A stretch of DNA of 64,000 nucleotides from CBDFKY01 sp965248995 (GTDB lineage: Bacteria > Pseudomonadota > Alphaproteobacteria > Rickettsiales > UBA998). Below the pieces are notes generated by a model that ran no database searches, was not told the origin of the DNA, and was given only the letters and a program-made list of their open reading frames with translations. The position numbers and the translations under genes are program-made. Positions 1 through 7,878 of the stretch are shown piece after piece (positions within the stretch are counted from its first letter, which is position 1; every line of letters starts with the position of its first letter). The stretch spans positions 447,260 to 511,259 of the forward strand of contig CBDFKY010000006.1 of the NCBI GenBank assembly GCA_965248995.1. The letters run 5' to 3'.

Positions 1-1668
1 GGATATCCGGGCGGCGCGGTGCTGCCGATTTATGACGCGCTGTTTCAGCAGGATGCGGTGCGCCATATCCTGGTGCGCCATGAACAGGGCGCAACGCATG
101 CGGCGGAAGGGTATGCACGTTCCACCGGCAAAGCGGGCGTGGTGCTTGTTACTTCCGGGCCGGGGGCGACCAATACCATCACCGGCATTACGGACGCGCT
201 GATGGATTCCATCCCGCTGGTGGTCATCACCGGGCAGGTGCCGAGCCACCTGATCGGTTCCGACGCGTTTCAGGAAGCCGATACGACCGGTATCACCCGT
301 TCCTGCTCCAAGCATAACTATCTGGTGCAGTCGATCCACGACCTGCCGCGTATCCTGCATGAAGCCTTTCATATCGCGACGACGGGAAGGCCCGGACCGG
401 TGGTGGTGGATATTCCGAAGGACATCCAGAACCAGCAGGGAATGTATCGCACCAAAGGGGAAGTGAAGCGCCCTTCCTATAACCCGGTAGCCGAACCGGA
501 TACGGCTGCGATCGAACGGGCGATCGAGTTGATGGCGAACGCGGAAAAACCGGTATTCTATACCGGTGGCGGCGTGATCAACGCGGGCGTGGCGGCGAGT
601 GAAAAATTACGCGAACTGGTGCGCCTGACCGGATTTCCCATCACGTCGACCCTGATGGGGCTCGGCTCATATCCCGGCACGGACAGGCAATTCCTGAAAA
701 TGCTGGGAATGCACGGTTCGCTGGAAGCCAATATGGCGATGGCGGAATGCGATGTGATGATCAATATCGGCGCACGGTTCGACGACCGGGTGACGGGACG
801 GCTGGACGGGTTCTCGCCGCGTTCCAAAAAGATTCATATCGACATCGACGCCAGTTCTTTCAACAAAACGGTCAAAGTGGACGTGCCGATCAAGGGAGAT
901 GCTCTCAGAGTGCTGGAACTGCTGATCGCCGCCTGGAAAAAACGCGCGGCGAAACCGGACATCGCCGCATGGTGGAAGCAGATCGAGATGTGGCGCGCTC
1001 GCAAGAGCTTTTCCTACCGACAGGCCGAAAGCGGTCCGATCAAACCGCAGCACGCGCTTGCCCGTCTGAACGCGCTGACCTCGGGCAGGGACCGCTACGT
1101 CACCACCGATGTCGGCCAGCATCAGATGTGGGCGGCGCAGTTCCTGGATTATGAGGAACCGAACCGCTGGATGACTTCGGGAGGGCTCGGGACGATGGGT
1201 TACGGCCTGCCCGCGGCCATCGGCGTGCAGATCGCCCATCCGGACAAGCCGGTGATCTGCGTTACCGGCGAAGCTTCGTTCATGATGAATATCCAGGAGC
1301 TGGCCACGGCCGTGCAGTATCGCCTGCCGGTGAAGGTCCTGTTGCTCAATAACGGTTATATGGGCATGGTGCGCCAGTGGCAGCAGATGTTCCACGGGGA
1401 TCGCCATTCGCAGTCCTACATGGAGTCGCTACCCGATTTCGTGAAGCTGGCGGAAGCGTTCGGACTGAAAGGGATGCGCTGTGTCACGCTGGCCGACGTG
1501 GACGGATGCCTGAAAACCATGATGGATCACGACGGGCCGGTGCTGCTAGATATGGTAGTCGATCCCTCCGAAAACGTGTACCCGATGATTCCTGCCGGTG
1601 CCGCCCATCATGAGCTGGTGCTCGGTGCGGAAGAAAAGACCGGTTCGCTGGATACGTCGCAAGTATAG
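1..1668 (+). CDS. ilvB: Acetolactate synthase large subunit (5' truncated by window)
   Basis: This ThDP-dependent enzyme condenses two pyruvates, or pyruvate with 2-oxobutyrate, in branched-chain amino acid synthesis. The frame is open from base 1, where it reads GYPGGAVLPIYDAL, so the true start lies outside. The glutamate that activates ThDP is seen in HEQGATHAAEGYARS, the FAD-binding middle domain follows, and the C-terminal ThDP/Mg segment reads TGEASFMMNIQE then LLLNNGYMGMVRQWQQ. The usual GD(G/A)S motif is GEAS here, a conservative Asp to Glu change at a metal ligand. No ilvH regulatory subunit follows; hslO starts 12 bp downstream. The family assignment is secure; the choice between ilvB, ilvI and ilvG cannot be made from this sequence. 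Confidence 0.95.
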   Translation, partial: GYPGGAVLPIYDALFQQDAVRHILVRHEQGATHAAEGYARSTGKAGVVLVTSGPGATNTITGITDALMDSIPLVVITGQVPSHLIGSDAFQEADTTGITRSCSKHNYLVQSIHDLPRILHEAFHIATTGRPGPVVVDIPKDIQNQQGMYRTKGEVKRPSYNPVAEPDTAAIERAIELMANAEKPVFYTGGGVINAGVAASEKLRELVRLTGFPITSTLMGLGSYPGTDRQFLKMLGMHGSLEANMAMAECDVMINIGARFDDRVTGRLDGFSPRSKKIHIDIDASSFNKTVKVDVPIKGDALRVLELLIAAWKKRAAKPDIAAWWKQIEMWRARKSFSYRQAESGPIKPQHALARLNALTSGRDRYVTTDVGQHQMWAAQFLDYEEPNRWMTSGGLGTMGYGLPAAIGVQIAHPDKPVICVTGEASFMMNIQELATAVQYRLPVKVLLLNNGYMGMVRQWQQMFHGDRHSQSYMESLPDFVKLAEAFGLKGMRCVTLADVDGCLKTMMDHDGPVLLDMVVDPSENVYPMIPAGAAHHELVLGAEEKTGSLDTSQV

Positions 1669-1680
1669 CCCGCGCTTATC

Positions 1681-2667
1681 ATGATCGAACTGGTGCGCTA
1701 CGAAGACATCATCCAGCCGTTCATGCTGCATCATTCGGTGGTGCGCGGGCGGATGGTACGGCTGGGCGAGGCGCTCGGCGCGATTCTCTCCCGCCATGCC
1801 TATCCCGAACCTGTCAGCCGGTCGCTCGGCGAACTGCTGCTGCTCGGGGCGATGCTTTCCGCCAACCTGCCGGAGAAAGGGATTCTTACGCTGCAGATTA
1901 AAGGTAACGGACCGGTGCCGTTGATGGTGGTGGACGTGCAGGCGGACGGCAACATTCGCGGCTATGCCACGGTGACGGACGAAGCGCGGGATGAGCTTTC
2001 GGTATTGCCAGCCTCACCTGCGCTCGCCGAACTATTCGGAACCGGTTATCTGGCCATTACGCTCGATACGCCGCACGGTGAACCGTATCAAGGGATCGTA
2101 CCCCTGGAAGGGGCGAATTTATCGGAAGCGGTGGCGCATTACTTCACGCAGTCCCAGCAACTGGACGTGATGTTTCATCTGGCGATTACGCGCCGGACGG
2201 AGGAGGAGACGGCCCACTGGATCGCCGCGGGGATCATGCTGGAGCGGATGCCGGATGCCCGGATGCCGGATGCCCGGATGCCGGATGCCCGGATGCCGGA
2301 TGCCCGGATGCCGGATGCCCGGAACTCCGGTGGAAACCATGAAGAAATTGAAATAGTGCAGGAAGCGGCGCAGCCCTGGGAGTACCAGTCCCTGCTAGTG
2401 CTCACCGCCACCGATGAGGAACTCTGTGATCCGTATCTCGCGCCGGGCGCTCTGCTCTACCGGCTTTTCAATGAAGAGGGAGTATGGGTCTATGATACGC
2501 AACCACTGCAAGACCGTTGTCGCTGCTCTCGAGAAAAAATATCGCATGTGCTGGAACAACTGCCCGCGGCGGAAGTCGAAGAGCTGTATGAAAACGGCGT
2601 GATCTCCGTCACCTGCCAGTTTTGTAGCCGCGAGGAACGGTTTACGCATGAGGATGTCTCGGCGTAG
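1681..2667 (+). CDS. hslO: Hsp33 redox-regulated chaperonin
   Basis: Hsp33 is a cytosolic holdase switched on by oxidation of a zinc-bound cysteine cluster. The N-terminal domain is clear (VVRGRMVRLGEALG, LLLGAMLSANL, ILTLQIKGNGP). The C-terminal redox switch has both cysteine pairs, CRC near residue 280 and CQFC near residue 313. At 328 aa it is longer than usual (about 290 aa). The excess lies between core and switch: five perfect MPDAR repeats (residues 190-214) and an acidic stretch. It follows ilvB by 12 bp and may be co-transcribed. ATG 1681 is the first in-frame start and fits the family N-terminus. Confidence 0.93.
   Translation: MIELVRYEDIIQPFMLHHSVVRGRMVRLGEALGAILSRHAYPEPVSRSLGELLLLGAMLSANLPEKGILTLQIKGNGPVPLMVVDVQADGNIRGYATVTDEARDELSVLPASPALAELFGTGYLAITLDTPHGEPYQGIVPLEGANLSEAVAHYFTQSQQLDVMFHLAITRRTEEETAHWIAAGIMLERMPDARMPDARMPDARMPDARMPDARNSGGNHEEIEIVQEAAQPWEYQSLLVLTATDEELCDPYLAPGALLYRLFNEEGVWVYDTQPLQDRCRCSREKISHVLEQLPAAEVEELYENGVISVTCQFCSREERFTHEDVSA
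2248..2322 (+). repeat. 15-bp tandem repeat, five perfect copies, inside hslO
   Basis: The unit ATGCCGGATGCCCGG is repeated five times without a mismatch and encodes MPDAR five times. Identity at the nucleotide level, including third positions, indicates recent expansion by slippage or unequal exchange. Because the unit is a multiple of three, copy-number change would keep the reading frame. Confidence 0.95.
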
Positions 2668-2670
2668 CGG

Positions 2671-2700
2671 TCATTCCCGCGCAGGCGGGAATCCAGCATC
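2671..2700. repeat. Short GC-rich palindrome (REP/dRS3-like), possible terminator of hslO
   Basis: Just after the hslO stop lies ATTCCCGC-GCAG-GCGGGAAT, a perfect 8-bp stem with a 4-base loop. It sits in the context TCATTCCCGCGCAGGCGGG and ends GAATCCAGC, a dispersed-repeat signature seen in many proteobacterial genomes. It lies between convergent hslO and the XRE gene and could act as a bidirectional terminator, although no strong T run follows on either strand. Confidence 0.6.
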
Positions 2701-2713
2701 ATAACCTTTAAAA

Positions 2714-2971
2714 TTATTTCATCTTGCCTTCGATAAACGCCACCACGTCCCCTCGCAATTCCAGCCCTTCCAGCCACCTGTCCAGTTCCATCAACCCCAG
2801 CTCGCGCACGAAATTCTCCACCTTGGAGATGTCGTAGCGCGGAATGCCGATGCGCTCCGACAACTGCTCCTGCGTGATGCCCTTCGCTTTGCGATGCCGG
2901 GTAAGATGGTCGATCAACGCGCGGTACTGCGGGTCATAGATGGCTTTGTCACGCACACGTAGTAATTGCAC
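2714..2971 (-). CDS. XRE-family helix-turn-helix protein
   Basis: This is an 85-aa putative DNA-binding protein. The HTH core reads HRKAKGITQEQLSERIGI followed by DISKVENFVREL, the usual XRE/Cro pattern (residues 25-58). The C-terminus ends FIEGKMK without a second domain. The start used is GTG, with no strong ribosome site visible. It is transcribed away from the RTX gene, whose promoter lies directly upstream of this start, so it might control that promoter or itself; this is inference. Antitoxins often look like this, but no toxin partner adjoins it. Confidence 0.75.
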   Translation of the reverse strand: MQLLRVRDKAIYDPQYRALIDHLTRHRKAKGITQEQLSERIGIPRYDISKVENFVRELGLMELDRWLEGLELRGDVVAFIEGKMK

Positions 2972-2987
2972 CTCTGCTTGAATGTTC

Positions 2988-3016
2988 TTGCAGAGACTCG
3001 CATATTCCGGTATAAG
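2988..3016 (+). promoter_or_regulatory. Predicted sigma-70 type promoter for the RTX gene
   Basis: TTGCAG (2988-2993) and TATAAG (3011-3016) are separated by exactly 17 bp and lie 43 bp before the RTX ATG. The -10 box matches consensus at five of six positions; the -35 keeps only TTG. Confidence 0.5.
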
Positions 3017-3059
3017 TGCGAATTACGCACAGAACTGGTAGGATTTGGAGAGCGCATCT

Positions 3060-5063
3060 ATGGCCATTATCAACGGAACACCCGGCAACGACACACTCGA
3101 CGGCACAACGGCGGATGATACCATCAACGGCGGCACGGGCGATGATGTATTAAGTGGTCATGAGGGCAGCGATACATATGTAGTCGGTTTTAATAGTGGG
3201 CATGATACTATTTCACCATCTTATGAAAGTTTTCAAGAAACCAATGTCATTCAGTTAGAAGCGAACGTCACACTAAGTGATCTACGTTTCACACGATCAA
3301 CAGGACTTGATTTAGAAATTCATATAGGGACATCATCCTCAGTATATATACCAGCACAACATCCCTACGGTTTGATAAGCGTTGATCATGTTTTGTTCAG
3401 TGATGGAACATCCTTTGACGTCAGAGGCAGTATATACTCCGTCGGTACAGATGGAAATGATATATTGCATTCAAGATTAGGAGGAAAAGACACCATTGAA
3501 GGCGGCAAAGGCGATGATTTAATATATGGGGCGAATGACGGAGGCGATACCACATTCATCATCGGCAAGAATGATGGTAATGATACCATTCAAGGCGATT
3601 ACGGAAAAATTATTTTGAAAGATGGAATTTCTGTCGACGACTTGCGGTTTGTGTTTAACTCATATCACACCCTTAAAATATTTATTGATGAAACCTCTTC
3701 GGTACAGTTTTCTTATGATCCCTATCAAGGAAGATCAACATCCGTTCTTTTAGAAGATGGTACGCCTGTTTCAATCCATACACTTACAGGGACGCAGGGC
3801 AACGATGATCTCTCCACTTCAGATTATGACAGCACATTTCCCTACATCTTAAAGGGATTGGGAGGTAACGACACCTTAAGTGGTAATTTTGGTGACAACA
3901 TTTTAATCGGTGGTACTGGCAATGACAGTATGAATGGAATCTATGGAAATGATACCTACATCATCGGCTATAATGAAGGAAATGATACGATTAGTACTGA
4001 TTATAATTATCAAAGCAGTATCATCCAATTTGGTGAAGGCATCCACCCAGAAGACCTTACTTTCGCGCGCACTCCTTTTTACAATTACGCGTATGATCTC
4101 AAAATCAGTATTGGCAATCTATCATCGGTCACGATTCAGGCGATTGAGAATGATAATCCACTGATACCCTTACTGCATTTTGCTGACGGTACGATAGTGG
4201 ATCTGCACTCTTATTTCCCTAATCACGGTACCGAGGCCGCTGACCACATGAACGGCACAGATTTTAACGATCTTTTCACCGGCTTAGGCGGTGACGACAC
4301 TATCACCGGGGCAAAAGGGAATGATACGCTGGATGGAGGAGAGGGCAACGACTCCCTGAATGGCGGTTTCAACAACGATAGCCTGCTTGGCGGTAACGGC
4401 AATGATACCCTCCTTGGCGGCGATCAGGACGATACGTTACAAGGCGACGCAGGGAATGATTTCCTCAACGGTCAGGGCGGCAAGGATATGCTCTTCGGCG
4501 GGGAGGGGAACGACACGTTACTGGGCGACGGTTTCAACGATACGCTCTACGGTGGTAACGGGGATGATTCGCTCGATGGCGGGCAGCAGGACGATCTGCT
4601 GTACGGCGGCGCGGGCAATGACACGCTGGAAGGATATGTCGGCAACGATACCCTCTACGGCGAAGACGGCAATGACCTGATCCGTGGCAATCGCGGGGCG
4701 GACAGCATTGACGCAGGTGCTGGGGATGATACGATCAACGGAGGCATTGGTGGCGACACGCTGACCGGTGGTGCGGGCGCGGATATGTTTATCTACGCTG
4801 CCACCTCCGACAGCTTTAACAAAATCGCGGGCGGCATCGACACCATCACCGACTTTGAACATGGCGTTGACCATCTCATCCTTACCGGCCTGCATTTCAC
4901 CGGCCTGGATACCGACGGCGGGCCTACCGAAAAAGGGGAACTGCGCCTTGTCTATGATGCGGCGAGCAACCTCACCCATATCCATTCCGACCAGACAGGA
5001 TTTGACGTGGCGCTCATCGGGAATTACGCGGGTGTCATCACCAATAACGATTTTGTGTTTTAA
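3060..5063 (+). CDS. RTX-type calcium-binding protein, probable type I secretion substrate
   Basis: The protein is 667 aa when started at ATG 3060, which has GGAG 9 bp upstream; a TTG at 3045 in frame is less likely. Nonapeptide RTX repeats of the GGxGxDxx(L/I) type occur at the N-terminus, scattered through the middle, and as a dense block at about residues 400-580. Between them are three copies of a haemolysin-related module (x-V-G-x-N-x-G-x-D-T-I ... DL.F ... FADGT), matching the HCBP-related family. The C-terminus (DTITDFEHGVDHLIL ... ending NNDFVF) looks like an uncleaved type I secretion signal. There is no N-terminal signal peptide and no catalytic domain that I recognise. DNA of about 3.2-4.2 kb is clearly more AT-rich than neighbouring genes, suggesting transfer. 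No exporter genes adjoin. Confidence 0.88.
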   Translation: MAIINGTPGNDTLDGTTADDTINGGTGDDVLSGHEGSDTYVVGFNSGHDTISPSYESFQETNVIQLEANVTLSDLRFTRSTGLDLEIHIGTSSSVYIPAQHPYGLISVDHVLFSDGTSFDVRGSIYSVGTDGNDILHSRLGGKDTIEGGKGDDLIYGANDGGDTTFIIGKNDGNDTIQGDYGKIILKDGISVDDLRFVFNSYHTLKIFIDETSSVQFSYDPYQGRSTSVLLEDGTPVSIHTLTGTQGNDDLSTSDYDSTFPYILKGLGGNDTLSGNFGDNILIGGTGNDSMNGIYGNDTYIIGYNEGNDTISTDYNYQSSIIQFGEGIHPEDLTFARTPFYNYAYDLKISIGNLSSVTIQAIENDNPLIPLLHFADGTIVDLHSYFPNHGTEAADHMNGTDFNDLFTGLGGDDTITGAKGNDTLDGGEGNDSLNGGFNNDSLLGGNGNDTLLGGDQDDTLQGDAGNDFLNGQGGKDMLFGGEGNDTLLGDGFNDTLYGGNGDDSLDGGQQDDLLYGGAGNDTLEGYVGNDTLYGEDGNDLIRGNRGADSIDAGAGDDTINGGIGGDTLTGGAGADMFIYAATSDSFNKIAGGIDTITDFEHGVDHLILTGLHFTGLDTDGGPTEKGELRLVYDAASNLTHIHSDQTGFDVALIGNYAGVITNNDFVF

Positions 5064-5257
5064 AACTTATGCTTGATGCCCGCCTGTTTCATCATGGCAT
5101 TGGCCAGCTCACGCGATTTTATCACCCCGTCCACGGTGATCCTATGATCGTGCTCCGGATGGGACCATAATTCATGGTCTCCCTTGGCCTGACGCTGAAA
5201 GCGCCATCCATGCGCGGTCAGTCGCTCGCAGACTTGCCGGTAATATCCCTTGGCCAT
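5060..5257 (-). CDS. HicA-like mRNA interferase toxin
   Basis: This 65-aa protein has the HicA pattern: an N-terminal helix (VCERLTAHGWRFQRQ), the strand-turn GDHELWSHPEHDHRITV carrying the family histidine, and a final helix (ANAMMKQAGI). HicA proteins are small double-stranded-RNA-binding-fold ribonucleases that cleave mRNA. The ATG overlaps the stop of the upstream partner by one base (TAATG), a typical coupled toxin-antitoxin layout with the antitoxin first. The stop overlaps the end of the convergent RTX gene by 4 bp. Confidence 0.78.
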   Translation of the reverse strand: MAKGYYRQVCERLTAHGWRFQRQAKGDHELWSHPEHDHRITVDGVIKSRELANAMMKQAGIKHKF

Positions 5258-5487
5258 TAATGAATACGCTGGGCAATGGCCGTGACTTCACTTATCAAAT
5301 GGTATGGTATCTGGTCAACCAGTTCACCGTTGGCTTCCAGTAAATCAGGGATAATCAGGTTCAATCGCGCTACCAAGGCTTGCGTCGTAGGCGCTTCCGT
5401 CGCCAATCCCGGTACATCCTCGCTGGTCGCCACCCACATTTCGGCTTCACTATCCCAGACGGCTTTCACTACAATGGGTCTGAACAT
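5257..5487 (-). CDS. HicB-like / DUF1902 antitoxin
   Basis: This protein of 76 aa, started at the ATG with AGGA 7 bp upstream (an ATG at 5502 is the alternative), has the HicB-type partial RNase H fold: RPIVVKAVWDSEAEMWVA then SEDVPGLATEAPT and a helix with LNLIIPDLLEANG. No C-terminal HTH is present, so this is the short DUF1902 form. The position directly upstream of the HicA-like gene supports an antitoxin role. Confidence 0.72.
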   Translation of the reverse strand: MFRPIVVKAVWDSEAEMWVATSEDVPGLATEAPTTQALVARLNLIIPDLLEANGELVDQIPYHLISEVTAIAQRIH

Positions 5488-5576
5488 GGCTTTATCCTGC
5501 ATTACATGAATTGCCCAATGATAGCATGGCGACGCTCAAGATGAAAGGGCCCATCCTCTGTTCACTTCACCGTTTA

Positions 5577-5721
5577 AGAACCAGTCACGTAAACCCTTTT
5601 ATGCACCTGCAAACGGTCAATTTACTGCGATTCGATGCTCATGTACCTTAAGTACACTGCGCTTCGAGTCTCGCAAATCAACCATTTTCGCTAGCCTAAA
5701 AAGGTTTACGTGACTGGTTCT
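5577..5721. repeat. Nested palindromic element of about 145 bp (MITE/REP-like)
   Basis: The left arm (5577-5600) starts AGAACCAGTCACGTAAACC and the right arm (5698-5721) is its reverse complement with 19 identical bases plus a near-match T/A run. Inside lie weaker inverted repeats centred on GTACCTTAAGTAC (5643-5655). No ORF is encoded. It fills the gap between the start of the HicB-like gene and the stop of the protease gene (5735). The size, terminal inverted repeats and lack of coding suggest a non-autonomous mobile element. Confidence 0.7.
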
Positions 5722-5734
5722 AAGAATGATGACG

Positions 5735-6469
5735 TCACTCCGGCGCGTTGCCCGTATCGCAGAAGATATGCACCACATACTGGCTGGCGATCTGCTCCAG
5801 ACGGCGTTCGCTCAGTTCGATCACCGCGTCGCCCTGATCGTAATAAAGCCGGTAGGTATCGAGAAAGCCTTTCAATTCCGCCGCCGTGATGGCGATGTCG
5901 CTCTCCGAGATGACTTCCTGTTTGGCGGAAACCTCGTTCATCCGCATGACCTTGCTTTTGGCGGTGACCACTCCCACCACGTTGCCGGCCATATCGAGCA
6001 GAGGTCCGCCGCTGTTGCCGTGCTGCGCCGCATCCGTGAACTGCAGCCAGCGCACTTCGCCCATCGGTCCGGCCAGCGCCTTGATGGTCGCGGTTTTGGT
6101 GACGTACGGGCTGTTGATGGAATTGGCTTCGGGGTAGCCCAGCAGGAACACTTCGGCTTTTTCCTGGATACGGGTATGCATCCATCGCAGGCTCGCGACG
6201 CGTTCGGGGCGGTAGCCGGTCTCCAGTAAGGCCAGGTCCTTCTCCTTATCTATCCCGATCACTTTAGCAGGCAGGGGGCGCCGGTTCTCACCGGTGAAAT
6301 AGACTTCATCCGGATTCTTGCAGGGCACCACCACATGGGCGTTGGTGATCAGCTGACCCTGATGGCTGACGAAAAATCCCGTGCCGCTGGAGAGCTGGTA
6401 TTGCTTCGCTTCGCTGACGCAGGGCACCATGAAAGCGAAAAGCAGCAGGAGAATGAGTAACCGTTTCAT
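5735..6469 (-). CDS. Secreted trypsin-like serine protease
   Basis: The chosen start gives MKRLLILLLLFAFMVP followed by a cleavage-like SEA, a signal peptide. The chymotrypsin fold triad is visible: His in ITNAHVVV, Asp in KEKDLALL and Ser in QHGNSGGPLLD. There is no PDZ domain after the protease domain, so it differs from DegP/HtrA proteins of usual length. About 65 residues follow the active serine and end with a cysteine-containing tail. The expected location is the periplasm or outside the cell. It is monocistronic on the minus strand; its 5' region faces the lipid operon. Confidence 0.85.
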   Translation of the reverse strand: MKRLLILLLLFAFMVPCVSEAKQYQLSSGTGFFVSHQGQLITNAHVVVPCKNPDEVYFTGENRRPLPAKVIGIDKEKDLALLETGYRPERVASLRWMHTRIQEKAEVFLLGYPEANSINSPYVTKTATIKALAGPMGEVRWLQFTDAAQHGNSGGPLLDMAGNVVGVVTAKSKVMRMNEVSAKQEVISESDIAITAAELKGFLDTYRLYYDQGDAVIELSERRLEQIASQYVVHIFCDTGNAPE

Positions 6470-6621
6470 AAGACGATAGTACCGCGATTTTCTTACCAAG
6501 GCGTAAAAAAAATATGTGAGCTTTCGTTTGTTACGTATTTATAACCTTGAATTCATTTGTTGTTTTACACCACACGCGTCATAGTCGCCATACATAAGAT
6601 TTAACATGGCTTAGGAACAGC

Positions 6622-7878
6622 ATGAAGCGCATCGCGATTATCGGTACCGGCATTTCGGGGCTGGCTGCCGCGTACCTGCTGCATCGTTCCTACGATATCA
6701 CCGTGTATGAAAAGGATGCGACGCCCGGAGGCCATTCGCGCACGATCGACGTGGAAACCGGGGCTCGACGCATTCCGGTGGATACCGGATTCATCGTGTT
6801 CAACAACCGTACGTATCCGCATCTGAGCGCGTTGTTCAGTCATCTGAACGTTCCGATCGCGAAGAGCGACATGTCGCTCGGACTGAGTCTGGAAGGCGGC
6901 AGGTTCGAATGGGGGTGCCAGGGGTTGAAGGCGGTGCTGGCGCAACGGAGCAACGCTTTGAAGCCGCGGTTCTGGGGAATGATCCGCGATATCCTGCGCT
7001 TCAACAAGATCGCGATGGGTTATGTGGAGCAACATCCGGACCTGACGCTCGGCGAAATGCTGACCCGCCTGCAGATGGGAGAAGATTTCCGCCATCGTTT
7101 CCTGCTGCCGACCGCCGGGGCAGTGTGGAGTTCTTCCCCAGAGCAGATACTGGATTTTCCCGCCCTCAGTTTCGTGACGTTTTTTCATCATCACGGCCTG
7201 CTTTCGGTGAACGGCCAGCCGCAATGGCTGACGGTAGCGGGAGGCTCGAAGGAATATGTGGCGCGCGTGACCGCTCCGTTCGCGGAGCGCATAAAGCTCA
7301 ACAGTCCGGTCGAAAGAGTGATGCGGTATGATTCCCACGTCGAAATAACGACGAGGGACGGCGAACAGGAGCGCTATGACGGGGTAGTGATCGCCTCCCA
7401 CAGTGATCAGGCCCTGCGTATGCTGGGGGACGCCGGTGAGGAGGAGAAAGATATTCTGGGCGCTATTCCCTACCAGAACAACCGCGCGTATCTTCACCGT
7501 GATCCTTCACTGATGCCTAAGCGCCATGCCTGCTGGTCGAGCTGGAATTACCTGTCGGACAGCGCCGTGGACGAGCGTACCCGCATCACGGTGACGTACT
7601 GGATGAACCGCCTGCAGAACATTTCAAATGATACGCCCCTGTTCGTCACGCTCAATCCGCATACGCCGCCACGCGCCGAGCTGATCATCGACGAACATAT
7701 GTTCGAGCATCCGGTCTATTCGCTGGAAATGCTGGCGGCGCAGAAGCGCGTCCCGCAGATACAGGGAAAACGCCGGACCTGGTTCTGCGGCGCCTGGCAG
7801 CGTTACGGGTTTCATGAGGACGGCATGAAAAGCGCGGTGGATGTGGCCCGGCAGCTCGGATGCGAGGTGCCGTGGTGA
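6622..7878 (+). CDS. FAD-dependent amine-oxidase-like oxidoreductase (COG2907 type)
   Basis: The N-terminus carries the dinucleotide-binding motif IGTGISGLAAAYLL followed by an acidic VYEKD, the FAD-binding signature. The C-terminus has the flavin-contact segment FCGAWQRYGFHEDGMKSA, as in NAD(P)-binding amine oxidase relatives. It is 418 aa with AGGA 6 bp before ATG. This is the first gene of a seven-gene operon (amine-oxidase-like, DUF1365, CFA synthase, chalcone-isomerase-like, MFS, DUF3833, SDR) with overlaps at most junctions. Related clusters in other proteobacteria modify unsaturated phospholipid acyl chains, and some make furan fatty acids. The exact substrate here is unknown. Confidence 0.85.
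   Translation: MKRIAIIGTGISGLAAAYLLHRSYDITVYEKDATPGGHSRTIDVETGARRIPVDTGFIVFNNRTYPHLSALFSHLNVPIAKSDMSLGLSLEGGRFEWGCQGLKAVLAQRSNALKPRFWGMIRDILRFNKIAMGYVEQHPDLTLGEMLTRLQMGEDFRHRFLLPTAGAVWSSSPEQILDFPALSFVTFFHHHGLLSVNGQPQWLTVAGGSKEYVARVTAPFAERIKLNSPVERVMRYDSHVEITTRDGEQERYDGVVIASHSDQALRMLGDAGEEEKDILGAIPYQNNRAYLHRDPSLMPKRHACWSSWNYLSDSAVDERTRITVTYWMNRLQNISNDTPLFVTLNPHTPPRAELIIDEHMFEHPVYSLEMLAAQKRVPQIQGKRRTWFCGAWQRYGFHEDGMKSAVDVARQLGCEVPW

Noticed and set aside
3045..3059. TTG start of the RTX gene
   Set aside because: ATG 3060 has GGAG at proper spacing and begins directly with the RTX-type sequence.
6541..6621. RpoE/ChrR-type promoter before the lipid operon
   Set aside because: A TAAGA sequence is present near 6595, but no TGATC-like -35 lies at the expected distance.
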